A stretch of 39,239 bases of DNA from Candidatus Thorarchaeota archaeon (GCA_013388835.1 JACAEL010000001.1:1-39239); one strand, 5' to 3'. Shown: positions 15,923 through 25,028, counted from the first letter of the stretch. A program made the numbers and translations. The notes: generated by a model from the sequence alone, not told the origin.

Positions 15923-16468
15923 CAGTCGCGGTCCTTCTGGGTGCACAGTACTAACCGACCGCATCATGATGCATACACATGATATGTGACCGCTGCCACA
16001 AATGCAGCCAGAACTTCTGCCATAAACAGGTTAAGCTATCCGCATGGCCCTCTTAGACGTGTGTGTCATGGCTTCAATCCTGAATCCTAGTTGTGACATG
16101 AGGTGTCTGGAGAGATGTCCTTTGCTCCACCCAGACTCGTGACTCAGATAGAATCACAGCGCCTCTATCAAAACACTGAGGGGATTGACAACCATACCGA
16201 CTGTAGGATTCGACTCCACTTGGTGTGAGAAACATCCGAGTTGGTTCGATACAACTCTGCTGATATGCAGTCCTGTTGACCGGAGCTAGAGCCTCAGCTT
16301 TTCTGTACAAAGTGGAAGTGTCTTCAACGCAGGTTCTCGTGGGTATTCACAGATGCACACTCTCGCAGATGCACAACAGGAGGCTCATCCAGTGAGGGTC
16401 GGGCACTATGTCCATAAGGTAATGAGATGAGAACATGCCAATCACCGTATCTACTAGGAGTCTTGAGA
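15923..16468. other. 545-nt gap with no supported gene
   Basis: This lies between the DUF4276 gene and purB. Open frames here are short and look random, including a 78-codon minus-strand frame at 16074-16310. I find no convincing TATA box, tRNA or CRISPR unit. GAGTTG (16238-16243) and CAACTC make a small hairpin with an 8-nt loop, and GGATTCGACTCC near 16207 resembles a tRNA T-arm but has no other tRNA parts. The purB promoter must lie in its right half. Confidence 0.5.
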
Positions 16469-17836
16469 ATGCCCATCTGCCCGATTGACTACGGACGCTA
16501 CGGACACCGTGACATGGTATCAGTGTTTGAGGAGGAGCACAGGCACGAGCTCTGGCTGAGAGTGGAGGCTGCTGTTGCGAGGGTTCAGGCAGAGATGGGG
16601 CTCATCCCGCATGATGCAGCAGACGACATTGCTGCCACAGCGCACCCTGACAGAGTGACTCTCGAGCGGACACTGCAGATTGAGGCCAAGAACCGGCACG
16701 ATGTGACAGCTCTCTTCGAGGCCATAGCCGAGAAGTGCACGGGGCCCGGAGCAAGGTGGGTTCACTTTGGTCTCACAAGCAACGACGTCAAGGACACAGC
16801 GCTGGGGCTGCAGCTGAAAGCGGCCTTCGGTGTGCTTCTTCCACAGGTCGACCACCTAATGGATGTCCTTGCGGCGCGTGCCCGAGAGTCCGTCAATCTC
16901 ATTGCGGTTGGCAGGTCACACGGTCAGCAGGCAGTGCCCATAACCTACGGCATCCGGTTTTCAGTGTGGCTAGACGAGGTCAGGCGTCACAGGACACGGC
17001 TCACAGCAGCGATACACACGAATTCAGTAGGCAAGATTGCTGGGGCCACTGGCAGCCATGCCGCCTTAGGAGTCAAGGGGATTGAGCTTCAACGAAGGGT
17101 CCTTCAGAGTCTCGGCTTACAGGTGCCTGTGGCCACCACTCAGATCATCCAGCGCGACCGGCTTGCGGAAGCAGTGCTAGCCCTCGCCAATCTGGCTGCT
17201 TCGATTGACAAGATGGCCACGGACCTGAGGAGCCTCCAGAGGACGGAGATAGCGGAGACCTACGAGCCCTTTGCGGAGGACAAGCAGGTGGGCTCGTCTG
17301 CCATGCCTCACAAGCGCAACCCGGTCACGCTTGAGAAGATCTGTGGCCTCGCCCGAGTGGTGCGCTCCCATGCGGCCCCTGCCTTAGAAAACGTGGTCAG
17401 CTGGGAGGAGAGAGACATCTCTCACTCATCGACGGAACGTTTCATCATTCCGCAGTCATTCATCCTGACCGACTACATCGTGCGCGAGATGACCCGCGTC
17501 CTTGAGGGGCTCACAATCGATGAGGCTGCGGTGGCACGCAATCTGTCACTGTCCAAGGAGTCCATTCTCAGCGAATACGTGGTCACCACCCTGACACAGG
17601 CAGGTATGGAGCGACCCAAGGCGCATGAGACCCTGAGGAGACTTTCTGCTGCAGCAAGGACCAGCAACTCAAGCCTACTCTCGGTCATCGCACAGGACCC
17701 AGAGACTGCAAGACTCCTCGGGACTACTCGGCTGGACATTGAGGCGTACTATGAGTCAATAAGAGAGGTCTCAAGGGCAATCGTCGATGCCGCAACTCGT
17801 CGTGACCAGCAGTCCACAGCGACCGGCGGTGATTGA
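16469..17836 (+). CDS. purB: Adenylosuccinate lyase
   Basis: A 455-residue adenylosuccinate lyase of the fumarase/aspartase superfamily. It splits fumarate from SAICAR and from adenylosuccinate in purine synthesis. The family signature GSSAMPHKRNP lies near residues 276-286, and HFGLTSNDVKDTALG and GRSHGQQAVPITYG are the other two conserved active-site regions. I chose the ATG at 16469 (MPICPIDYGRYG), which matches the usual N terminus; the frame is open upstream to 16427. Length is normal. The gene is a housekeeping anchor between the two CRISPR loci and shows no sign of transfer. Confidence 0.95.
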   Translation: MPICPIDYGRYGHRDMVSVFEEEHRHELWLRVEAAVARVQAEMGLIPHDAADDIAATAHPDRVTLERTLQIEAKNRHDVTALFEAIAEKCTGPGARWVHFGLTSNDVKDTALGLQLKAAFGVLLPQVDHLMDVLAARARESVNLIAVGRSHGQQAVPITYGIRFSVWLDEVRRHRTRLTAAIHTNSVGKIAGATGSHAALGVKGIELQRRVLQSLGLQVPVATTQIIQRDRLAEAVLALANLAASIDKMATDLRSLQRTEIAETYEPFAEDKQVGSSAMPHKRNPVTLEKICGLARVVRSHAAPALENVVSWEERDISHSSTERFIIPQSFILTDYIVREMTRVLEGLTIDEAAVARNLSLSKESILSEYVVTTLTQAGMERPKAHETLRRLSAAARTSNSSLLSVIAQDPETARLLGTTRLDIEAYYESIREVSRAIVDAATRRDQQSTATGGD

Positions 17837-17861
17837 CCATCGGTCCGTGTGCTGTCGAAGG

Positions 17862-17981
17862 ATGCTGATGCACACAGAACTAGACGCGCTGTTGCAGCAA
17901 CTGATCGACGGCCCACACATTGTGACACTCGCGGTGCGACAGAATAATAACACCGTTGTCGCCAGTCTGGACGTGAAGTGA
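17862..17981 (+). CDS. Possible 39-residue small protein coupled to the next gene
   Basis: A short frame from ATG 17862 (or 17868) encodes a peptide with sensible composition: ELDALLQQLIDGPHIVTLAV then a polar NNNTVVASLDVK end. Its stop codon overlaps the ATG of the next gene in a TGATG arrangement, typical of coupled translation. No strong ribosome site precedes it and I recognise no family, so chance is a real alternative. Confidence 0.3.
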   Translation: MLMHTELDALLQQLIDGPHIVTLAVRQNNNTVVASLDVK

Positions 17982-18757
17982 TGGAAATGAAGAACATGTT
18001 GATCACACTGACACCTGCGGAGAGCAAGAGGCTCATAGCCAAAGGCATAATCGCCACAGTTGAGTTCAAAGAGGCCTTTGCTAACGGATATGTCTGCATA
18101 ACGCTTGGCACAACCACTTCATACATAGTGGAGGAGATTCTGGAGGACTACGACAAGACCAAGCACGTAGCTGGTGTGGTAGTACCCAGAGGGGTCTGGG
18201 TGACCAAGAAGGAGAGCAGACACTCCGATGCGATATTCTACAAGGGAGAGTACATGGAGGGAAAGAAGGTTGCTGACGTCCTGAGTGACCTTGGACCCGG
18301 GGACATGATAATCAAAGGAGCAAACGCACTTGATGCGGACATGGTCCCGCTTGTACTCTTGGCCAGCGATACCGCAGGCACAGTGGGCAGCTTCATCGGT
18401 GCGGTTGCAGCTAAGAACATCATACTGGTGATGGCTGTCGGACTTGAGAAGTGCATCCCCACAAGATACGGAGAGATGAAGAGCGCCTTTGGTATGCATG
18501 ACTGGGACTACGCGGTTGGTACTCCCGTCGGGGTCATGCCGGTACATGTCGGTGAGGTCTTCACTGAGACGGATGCGCTTGCTGTGCTCTTCAACGTTGA
18601 CTCAGTCGCCATAGCAGCAGGCGGGGTGAACGGAGCCGAGGGGTCCGTCACTCTATACGTCGTTGGCGAGGACGAGGACATAGACGCGGCTCACGAGTTT
18701 CTGACCACTCAGATCAAGGGTGAAGAACCGTTCCCGACCATCGAGGACCTTAAGTGA
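17981..18757 (+). CDS. Hypothetical protein, unrecognised alpha/beta family
   Basis: A 258-residue soluble protein with no signal peptide or clear membrane helix. It reads as an alpha/beta protein with glycine-rich turns: GTTTSYIVEEIL near 45, GVVVPRGVWVTKKES near 69, LGPGDMIIKGANALDADMV near 106-124, TAGTVGSFIGAVAAKNIILVMAVG near 132-155, and AAGGVNGAEGSV near 209-220. The paired 'GDMIIKGANAL' and 'GSFIGAVAAKN' segments could form a nucleotide or metabolite pocket, but I cannot assign a function. ATG 17981 is used; GTG 17978 directly before it and ATG 17987 are alternatives. The coding pattern is firm throughout. It lies 144 nt after purB and before a glycosyltransferase. Confidence 0.75.
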   Translation: MEMKNMLITLTPAESKRLIAKGIIATVEFKEAFANGYVCITLGTTTSYIVEEILEDYDKTKHVAGVVVPRGVWVTKKESRHSDAIFYKGEYMEGKKVADVLSDLGPGDMIIKGANALDADMVPLVLLASDTAGTVGSFIGAVAAKNIILVMAVGLEKCIPTRYGEMKSAFGMHDWDYAVGTPVGVMPVHVGEVFTETDALAVLFNVDSVAIAAGGVNGAEGSVTLYVVGEDEDIDAAHEFLTTQIKGEEPFPTIEDLK

Positions 18758-18908
18758 TGCAGTCTCTTGCATCCAAATCGAAAACCCATCAAGGCGGAGG
18801 TTGTCCGGCACTCAACTGAGCACAGGGAGTGGCGCCTGTGTCATCTGTCAGGAGTGGCGATATGCCCCTGTACGAGCCTGTCCGACTAACAATGAAGGGC
18901 TGGAAGAA

Positions 18909-20012
18909 GTGGAATTGAGAGAACGAAGGAGAGCGCTGCGTGTCCTCATGGTCACGCCAAGGTTCTGGCCCGCCATAGGTGGCGTTGAGAAGCATGTGGA
19001 GAGAGTCTGCGAGGAACTGGGCAGGATGAATGTGGAGTCGCAGGTCGTCACGCTGAGCCACTCGCAAGGCCTCCGCCAGGGCGAGAGCAGGAGGGGCACT
19101 GTCGTCCACAGACTTCCGTTCGGCTCAAGGCTGCTAGCACCGTTCTCACTCATTATGTCAGGTGGGCTGCGTGCTGCAGTCAAGAGCTGCGATCTTGTCC
19201 ACTTTCATGATGTTGTACCACTTCTTCTGCTCTATCTCCCAGTCCGTGTCCTGTGTCCGAACAGGCCGTTCTATGCCACCTTTCACGGTCTCGAGGCAGA
19301 TCCCGTCCCATTCCACTGGAGGTTTCTCAGAAGGCTTGCCAGATGCCTAGTTCGAAGATGCATCTGCGTTGGCGGCTTCATTGCGACAGAGTATGGAATA
19401 CGGTGCGACACGTTGACACATGGGGCGGTCGCTACATCCGAAGCAGAGACAGAGGAGAGGTCCGGAGCGGTCTTTGTTGGGCGCATAGAGCCAGACACCA
19501 GACTGGCGGACTATGTCCATGCCATTCATACTCTCAATAGGAGGGGAAGAGAGATGCGACTCACGGTCTGTGGCTCCGGCAGTATTGCAGACCATGTCAG
19601 ACAGCTGGCTGAGTCGCTGAGGGTTGACGCGCAGTTCATGGGTCATGTTGAGAGGCCAGAGGCGGCAGTCGCAAGGTCGCAGGTCATGTTCGCATCAGGT
19701 TATATGTCATGCTTGGAGGCAATGGCACTAGGTGTGCCGGTCGTGGCCATTGCAGCAACCCCGCTCAAGATGGCATACTTCAAGTCGCTCAGAGCAGCCG
19801 GAGCACCAATCTCCATCCAGACGTCGCTGGAGGGAGTTGTCAGAGAGGTGGAACGCATCTTGGACAATGCAGCCCTGCAGAGAGAGGTCTCACAGAGAGG
19901 GCGCCGATTCACTTCTACCAGCACATGGACTGAACTGGCAAGGACTTACCTGTGGCTCTGGACCAGCCCAAAGAACAGGCCAAGAAGACGGTCGCTCCCA
20001 CCTGTCAAGTGA
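18909..20012 (+). CDS. Glycosyltransferase family 4 protein
   Basis: A ~367-residue GT-B-fold glycosyltransferase, group 1 / family 4. The N-terminal half has VLMVTPRFWPAIGGVEKHVERVCEEL, the classical glycine-rich acceptor-side motif. The C-terminal half has VFVGRIEPDTRLADYVHAI and ASGYMSCLEAMALGVPVVAI, where the E-x7-E nucleotide-sugar motif of GT4 is reduced: the second Glu is present and the first position is Ser-like. That may mean an unusual donor pocket. The start is uncertain; GTG 18909 is used since the frame upstream (to 18720) does not look protein-like and overlaps the preceding gene. It could modify lipids or surface glycans; no neighbour fixes the substrate. Confidence 0.82.
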   Translation: MELRERRRALRVLMVTPRFWPAIGGVEKHVERVCEELGRMNVESQVVTLSHSQGLRQGESRRGTVVHRLPFGSRLLAPFSLIMSGGLRAAVKSCDLVHFHDVVPLLLLYLPVRVLCPNRPFYATFHGLEADPVPFHWRFLRRLARCLVRRCICVGGFIATEYGIRCDTLTHGAVATSEAETEERSGAVFVGRIEPDTRLADYVHAIHTLNRRGREMRLTVCGSGSIADHVRQLAESLRVDAQFMGHVERPEAAVARSQVMFASGYMSCLEAMALGVPVVAIAATPLKMAYFKSLRAAGAPISIQTSLEGVVREVERILDNAALQREVSQRGRRFTSTSTWTELARTYLWLWTSPKNRPRRRSLPPVK

Positions 20013-20066
20013 TAGCAAGTGCTCAGCGGCTCGCAGAAACGTGAGAAGTGACTGTAGAAAGAGACA

Positions 20067-20510
20067 CTACTCTGTTTCGACACTCTCGCGAAGATACTTT
20101 TCAATCGCTCTGACAAAGGACTCCACACAGGCAATGGCTGGACCTATAGAGGCATGGACAAGTCCCAGATCAACCTCTAGATACCCATGAACCAGAATGT
20201 TGCGCATTCCGACGAGGTGGACCAACTCTGAGGCAAGTGGATCCGATATGACAGACTGTTTCTGTAGCGTTAAGACGGCCTCCCGGTACTCGCCTGGAAC
20301 CCCCCAACGTTGTTGAGAGATGATGTGACCAGCAATGTCGATCGCAGCCTGCGCAATCACCTGAAGCGAACGTTCAACAGTCCGCGTTGCCATGTCGTCA
20401 TTCCTGAATGATTCGTAGGAGATGGCCTGAAAGCGGCGTAGGACTCGAGCTTCACCAAGCATCCTCTCAAGCCTTCTTCTCACCACAGTAACGTCAACGG
20501 TCAAGGTCAC
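20067..20510 (-). CDS. hepT: HepT-like toxin (DUF86)
   Basis: A 147-residue helical HEPN-type toxin. The R-N-x-x-V-H-x-Y active site is seen as RNILVHGYLEVDL near residue 105. In characterised HepT-MntA pairs HepT is an RNase, and the Tyr of this motif is AMPylated by MntA to neutralise it. The GTG start overlaps the end of the mntA gene by 4 nt. It is convergent with the glycosyltransferase gene, with a 54-nt gap that shows nothing clear. Confidence 0.85.
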   Translation of the reverse strand: MTLTVDVTVVRRRLERMLGEARVLRRFQAISYESFRNDDMATRTVERSLQVIAQAAIDIAGHIISQQRWGVPGEYREAVLTLQKQSVISDPLASELVHLVGMRNILVHGYLEVDLGLVHASIGPAIACVESFVRAIEKYLRESVETE

Positions 20511-20923
20511 ACACTCCCCATCATCTCGCGAAGGATTCTGGTCTCGAACTGGTGATAGTCCGGATAACGTGCAATGACCAGTTCTACAAACGCGTTCCAT
20601 AGCCCATCCTTGCGCTCATAGAGGATGACACCATCACGAGATATCCTGAATCTGAGTGACCAGTTCACATCCTCAACAGTGACGATGTCCACCTTTACGT
20701 TTGGACCGTTGAACTCGGCAGTCAACAGAAGTCTTAGCCTTGACCGTTCAGTGCTCGTGAGCGCCGGAACAGATAACGCAATGTCAGTGTCGCTATCCGG
20801 TCCTGAGTCCCCTCTTGCCTTTGAACCAAAGAGCACTATGAAATCAACTGGGGTGTTCGCAAGCCTTAGAACGCGACGCACTATATTGTCCCGCAGGTCT
20901 GTATTGATTTCTCGGGCCGTCAT
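20507..20923 (-). CDS. mntA: MntA-like nucleotidyltransferase antitoxin
   Basis: A 138-residue minimal nucleotidyltransferase. The active site GSKARGDSGPDSDTD matches GSxARGxxxxxSDxD, and the third acidic residue is in VKVDIVTVED. It is the antitoxin partner of HepT, which it modifies with AMP. I chose ATG 20923 over ATG 20962 because GGTGATC, a perfect anti-SD match, lies just upstream. A TATA-like TTATATTG at 20967-20974 would also put the transcription start inside the longer version. Confidence 0.87.
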   Translation of the reverse strand: MTAREINTDLRDNIVRRVLRLANTPVDFIVLFGSKARGDSGPDSDTDIALSVPALTSTERSRLRLLLTAEFNGPNVKVDIVTVEDVNWSLRFRISRDGVILYERKDGLWNAFVELVIARYPDYHQFETRILREMMGSV

Positions 20924-20966
20924 CAGATCACCGGACAGAACGACTCCCAGCGTGATTCTCATAGCT

Positions 20967-20974
20967 GCAATATA
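20967..20974 (-). promoter_or_regulatory. TATA box for mntA-hepT
   Basis: On the minus strand TTATATTG lies about 44-51 nt upstream of the preferred mntA ATG at 20923. With the usual ~25-nt spacing the transcript would begin near 20943, leaving a short leader that contains the GGTGATC ribosome site. Confidence 0.45.
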
Positions 20975-21446
20975 ACACTTTACGCAGGAGTCATAGACAT
21001 GAGCACCAACCTCCCGGATTCAAGGAGACCTGCGCAAATCCTGTTGTCCGCCACCGCGTACTATCACGGAGCTATGGAGTGAATTCGGGTGGACGATTGC
21101 AGGTCGAAGGACTGCCGGCATGCAGGACATCTATCAAGAGTCATGAGGACAACTCTCGCCAGCTAAGACTGGACTGAACTGGAGGGACATGAACACGGAA
21201 CACAAGACGCACAGTCAATCTGGTGACCAGTGAGGAAGGAGAGAGGGACTTGTGGTCATATTATGAGAAGCCGAACTCAATGAATTGGAATGAAGAACAC
21301 TGGTCCGATTGCCGCAACAAGGCACAGAGAACGGCATGGTACGGGGATGTCTGCGCCGGAAAGGCTTTTGAACGAGTCAGACAGGACTGAGCCTATCACC
21401 ATAGACTGGACGCTGCTCAGGTGACTATGCGCAAGGAGACCGTACA
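20975..21446. other. 472-nt gap between mntA and the ABC exporter genes
   Basis: Divergent intergenic region. No open frame longer than about 20 codons looks real on either strand, and I find no RNA gene. ATATTATGAG near 21258 is a weak TATA candidate for the exporter operon. The 180 nt before the exporter are AG-rich and otherwise featureless. Confidence 0.4.
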
Positions 21447-22211
21447 TTGGACGAGACCGTCATCCGAACCCACGAGCTGACGAAGGTGTTTGAGCCGGGT
21501 AAGAAGCGAGAGGTGGTTGCACTTGACAAAGTCACCCTTGAGATTGGTCGCGGCGAGGTCTTTGGGCTCCTAGGACCAAATGGGGCGGGCAAGACCACAC
21601 TGATTCGCATTCTGGTCGGCCTGTTGTCACCCACCTCAGGCACTGCACATGTCCTCGGGAGGGACGTGACGAAGGACGTGGACTACATCAGACAGAGGGT
21701 CGCACTGCTCCCTCAAGAGGCGGGAGTGTACGAGCGACTGACCGCCCGTGAGAACCTTGTATACTACGGTGGTCTATACGGCATACCGACCACCACTCTG
21801 AACGAGAGAGCGGACAAGCTACTTGACATCGTCGGCCTCCGAGAGAAGGAAGACTATCAGGTGAAGGGGTTCAGTGGCGGCATGAAGAGGAAAGTCCTAG
21901 TTGCCCGGGCACTCATCATAGAGCCGGAGATAGTGTTCTTGGATGAGCCTACAACTGGTGTGGACACAATTGGAGCGCGGATAGTCAGGAACCTGCTGAA
22001 GCGACTGAGCAGTGAGGAGCGACGTACAATCATTCTCACCACGCACGACCTGAATGAAGTGAAAGAGCTCTGTGACCGAGTAGGCATCCTGAACAAGGGA
22101 CAACTGATCGCCATCGGCAGGCCGACAGAGCTTGAAGAGAAGTACAGGAAGGCCAACTTGGAAGAGGTCTTTACCGGTCTGGTGACCGGAGAGGGTGTCT
22201 ATGGAGGCTGA
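21447..22211 (+). CDS. ABC transporter ATP-binding protein
   Basis: A 254-residue ABC ATPase of the drug/antibiotic-export (ABC-2) group. Walker A GPNGAGKTT lies near residue 39, the Q-loop in LLPQEAGVYERLTARENL, the signature as FSGGMKRKV (Met in place of the usual Gln), Walker B VFLDEPTTGVD, and the H-loop in LTTHDLNEV. The start is TTG at 21447, the only start in this frame that keeps the normal N terminus. It overlaps the permease gene by 11 nt. It powers export of an unknown substrate by the following permease. Confidence 0.93.
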   Translation: MDETVIRTHELTKVFEPGKKREVVALDKVTLEIGRGEVFGLLGPNGAGKTTLIRILVGLLSPTSGTAHVLGRDVTKDVDYIRQRVALLPQEAGVYERLTARENLVYYGGLYGIPTTTLNERADKLLDIVGLREKEDYQVKGFSGGMKRKVLVARALIIEPEIVFLDEPTTGVDTIGARIVRNLLKRLSSEERRTIILTTHDLNEVKELCDRVGILNKGQLIAIGRPTELEEKYRKANLEEVFTGLVTGEGVYGG

Positions 22212-23418
22212 GAGATTGAAGGCACTGCAGATTGATTCAAAGACGGTTTGGATGCTGAAGAAGGAGGTCAAGACAGTACTGCGCTCCCGGTGGCTGCTCT
22301 TCGGCTTCATGCTGAGTCCCATGGTTGCATGGCTGTTCCAGGGCGCGTTCCTCTCGTTCATAGTGGCCCAGACATCCGAAGAACCAGAAGCAGTCCATAT
22401 CACAGTTGAAGACAACAACACATACGGCCGTATGCTGTACCAGGCCATCTATGACAATCGAGAGGCGCTACTCATCGACCCGCTGGTGAACGTCACGCGG
22501 GCGGAGGGCGAGAGGCTCGTTGAGAACAAGTCGATGGCAGTGTGGGTCTGGATACCGGAGAACTTCACCAGTAGTCTCGAGAGCCTCAACAGAAGCACCA
22601 TGGTGATGTGGGTCAACACTGGCAGTTTTCGGGCATCGGCAGCTGCACAGCGTCTTGACTGGTTCGCCAAGCAGGTGATAAACGAGGTGATAGTCATACG
22701 TGACCTGGAGGTCAGGTGGGAGACGACCTCACCAGAGGCCACCTATGGACATCAGCTCGCCATATTCCTGGTGATGCTGACATCCGTCCTTGCTCCGGCA
22801 CCGTATGTCAGTCAGTCGTTCGCGGGAGAGAGAGAAAGACACACGCTGGAGGCGCTACTGGTTGTGCCGATGAGCAGGATAAGGATTCTGGCCTCGAAGC
22901 TGGCGGCTGGACTTCTACTCACAATGATCTACTCCGTCTTCACAGTCGTTGGCATTCTGACCTACAACTACTCGATAGTACAACGGGCCTCCGGACTGCC
23001 TTCGGAGTACTTCGAGTACTATGTCAATCTGTACAGTGTCCAGGTCCAAAACCTTCCGCTCATATTCTTCTGCCAGTCCTTGGTCCTAGTCTGTGCCATA
23101 GGTATAGGCGTGGTCATATCCTGTCTTGCGAAGGACCAGGCGACGGCCGAGTCGCTCAACAACATGGTACTGCTCGTCCCGACCACGGTGATAGGCATAC
23201 TGGGATTCACAGGAAGCATTCTACAGTACGGTGGACTGATGGGGGTCATCATCATGCTGATTCCATTCAGTCATGCCATAATGTTCCTCAACGGCGTGTT
23301 GTCAGGGGTGGCGACAGCCGCAAGCCTGACAGTCAATGTGGCATACCTTCTGGGCTTCACCGTCGTCACACTGGTCATCGGAGCGAGGCTATTCGAGAGA
23401 GAGGCCATAATCGCATAG
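22201..23418 (+). CDS. ABC-2 type permease
   Basis: A ~405-residue membrane partner of the ATPase. One transmembrane helix near residues 30-55 (LLFGFMLSPMVAWLFQGAFL) is followed by a ~130-residue extracytoplasmic domain, then five or six helices: IFLVMLTSVLAPAPYV, LAAGLLLTMIYSVFTVVGIL, IFFCQSLVLVCAIGIGVVIS, VLLVPTTVIGILGF, GVIIMLIPFSHAIMFL and NVAYLLGFTVVTLVIGA. The FAGERERHTLEALLVVP loop after the second helix is typical of ABC-2 exporters of the NatB/YhaP type. The start is ATG 22201, inside the ATPase end; GTG 22195 is an alternative. The stop abuts the convergent amidohydrolase gene. Confidence 0.9.
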   Translation: MEAERLKALQIDSKTVWMLKKEVKTVLRSRWLLFGFMLSPMVAWLFQGAFLSFIVAQTSEEPEAVHITVEDNNTYGRMLYQAIYDNREALLIDPLVNVTRAEGERLVENKSMAVWVWIPENFTSSLESLNRSTMVMWVNTGSFRASAAAQRLDWFAKQVINEVIVIRDLEVRWETTSPEATYGHQLAIFLVMLTSVLAPAPYVSQSFAGERERHTLEALLVVPMSRIRILASKLAAGLLLTMIYSVFTVVGILTYNYSIVQRASGLPSEYFEYYVNLYSVQVQNLPLIFFCQSLVLVCAIGIGVVISCLAKDQATAESLNNMVLLVPTTVIGILGFTGSILQYGGLMGVIIMLIPFSHAIMFLNGVLSGVATAASLTVNVAYLLGFTVVTLVIGARLFEREAIIA

Positions 23419-23419
23419 C

Positions 23420-24814
23420 TCAACGCACGGGCCACTTCGGACGGACCTCTACACCCGCACGCTCGATGAGCCTTGAAGCGTGTTCGTTTGCACGCCGAAT
23501 GAGGCTTGTCTCGTCAACTGTGAGAAGGCGTCGCTCCTCCATCAGTAGGCGACCGTTCACCATGACGGTCTCAACGTCTCTCCCAGACCCAGCATAGACG
23601 AGGTTTGAAACAGGGTTGAGGATGGGGTTGAGACCGACATGATCCTGAGAGACCACAATGATGTCAGCACACATCCCGGGTGCGATGCTGCCAGTCATGC
23701 CAGCAAGCCCCATGGCGCGAGCACCTCCAAGCGTCGCCATCTCCAGCGCCTGTTCAGCTGTCACAACAAGAGGATTGTGCTGTACAGGCTTATGAACGAG
23801 TGCGCAGAGACGCATCTCCCTGAGGAGGTCGTATGTGTTATTGCTCGGCCCACCATCGCAACCCAGCGAGACGGGGACTCCAGCCTCTATCATCCGGGGC
23901 ACCTTTGCGAACCCCGAGGCGAGCTTGGCATTACTTGACGGGCAGTGTGAGATGTTGGTCTGGGTCTGTGCCAACACCCTGAGCTCCTCATCATCGAAGT
24001 GTATGCCATGGGCGAACACCATGTCGGAGCCAAGCAGGCCCATTTCCGACGCGAAACTGGTCAGGTCCCGGTAGCCGTTCGCCTTCACATACCGCACATC
24101 ATCGACCACTTCGCCCAGATGCATGGTCATCCGTGTACCCCTGTCCCGTGTGAGCTGCACGACCCTTCTGAACAGCCCCGGCGTGACAGCACCCAGAGAC
24201 CGCAGACCATACCAGACCTGCAACCTGCCCTCGGCTCGCCCGTGCCACTTGTGGAACATCTCATCGGTCTCTCGCAGGCATTCCTCGGCCTCCTCGACCA
24301 TCCCGGGGTACATTATGTCACGACTATCAGCATAGCCCGTCGAGTCCATCACTATTTTGGACAGGGCCGCACGCATACCGACCTGCTTGACCGCCTCAGC
24401 TATACCGTCGAAGCCATAGCGTGAGTGTGTCATGCACTCGATGAACGACGTCGTACCGGTCTTGATCATCTCGGCCATGCAGAGCTCAGCGGACACTCTG
24501 CCATCAGCTCTGGTGAAGTTGCCCTGCAACACCCAGACGTACTTCTTCAGCCAGTCCACCAGAGACACATCATCCGCGCACCCCCGAATCAGGGCCTGGG
24601 CGAGGTGAACGTGCGTGTCAATCAGGCCGGGCATGACAATTCGTCCTGAGGCGTCGATGACCTTGTCGGCGGCCCGATGCTTCATCTCGTCTGTCTTGCT
24701 CACCTCGACCACTCGTGACCCCTCGACGTACACTGCTCCGTCAGTGACTATCTCGCGACGCTCATTCATTGTGATGAGGTAGCCATGCTTGATCAAGACC
24801 GAGTTCTGTGACAT
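23420..24814 (-). CDS. Amidohydrolase, cytosine/adenosine-deaminase-like (TRZ/ATZ family)
   Basis: A 464-residue metal-dependent amidohydrolase of the TRZ/ATZ group, which includes S-adenosylhomocysteine/5'-methylthioadenosine deaminases. Metal ligands are visible as the HxH of DTHVHLAQ near residue 68, MHLGEV, AHGIHF, and the Asp of LGCDGGPSNN. The N-terminal LIKHGYLITMNERREI and C-terminal VMVNGRLLMEERRLL strands form the composite beta domain. The likely reaction is hydrolytic deamination of an adenosine- or cytosine-type base. The exact substrate cannot be read from the sequence. It is convergent with the ABC permease gene (1-nt gap). Confidence 0.88.
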   Translation of the reverse strand: MSQNSVLIKHGYLITMNERREIVTDGAVYVEGSRVVEVSKTDEMKHRAADKVIDASGRIVMPGLIDTHVHLAQALIRGCADDVSLVDWLKKYVWVLQGNFTRADGRVSAELCMAEMIKTGTTSFIECMTHSRYGFDGIAEAVKQVGMRAALSKIVMDSTGYADSRDIMYPGMVEEAEECLRETDEMFHKWHGRAEGRLQVWYGLRSLGAVTPGLFRRVVQLTRDRGTRMTMHLGEVVDDVRYVKANGYRDLTSFASEMGLLGSDMVFAHGIHFDDEELRVLAQTQTNISHCPSSNAKLASGFAKVPRMIEAGVPVSLGCDGGPSNNTYDLLREMRLCALVHKPVQHNPLVVTAEQALEMATLGGARAMGLAGMTGSIAPGMCADIIVVSQDHVGLNPILNPVSNLVYAGSGRDVETVMVNGRLLMEERRLLTVDETSLIRRANEHASRLIERAGVEVRPKWPVR

Positions 24815-24880
24815 CTCGCTGACCAGACGGAGATGTCGGTTTCCGCCTTATCTAGTCTTGTCATCCCGGCCGAAGAGGCA

Positions 24881-24925
24881 GAAGAAGCAGAAAAGAAGAA
24901 GACACCTGACCACGGATGGCCAGGT
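24881..24925 (-). terminator. Hairpin plus T-rich tract ending the small-protein transcript
   Basis: Read on the minus strand, ACCTGGCC and GGTCAGGT pair with a 6-nt loop. One pair is G-T on this strand only, which supports minus-strand RNA. A T/C-rich tract, GTCTTCTTCTTTTC, follows. It sits 18 nt after the stop of the second small ORF. Confidence 0.5.
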
Positions 24926-24942
24926 CTCGTGGATGATGGAGA

Positions 24943-25023
24943 TTACCTCCTGAAGTACTGATAGGCGATAGCCCTTGTAGAGATGAGGGTGCGCTTGTGG
25001 GTGCGCTGGTTCTCGCTGGTCAT
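24943..25023 (-). CDS. 26-residue basic small protein, second of a pair
   Basis: ATG at 25023 to TAA gives a 26-residue, strongly basic peptide (MTSENQRTHKRT... ending AIAYQYFRR). It starts 5 nt after the stop of the 34-residue frame, on the same likely transcript. The two peptides share STRA-x-x-Y-x-Y, which is the main evidence that both are real and related. A terminator-like hairpin follows. I recognise no family; it is not ribosomal L41e or L39e. Confidence 0.5.
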   Translation of the reverse strand: MTSENQRTHKRTLISTRAIAYQYFRR

Positions 25024-25028
25024 TGTGT

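Noticed and set aside
16074-16310. 78-codon minus-strand frame before purB
   Set aside because: Random composition, no ribosome site and no promoter.
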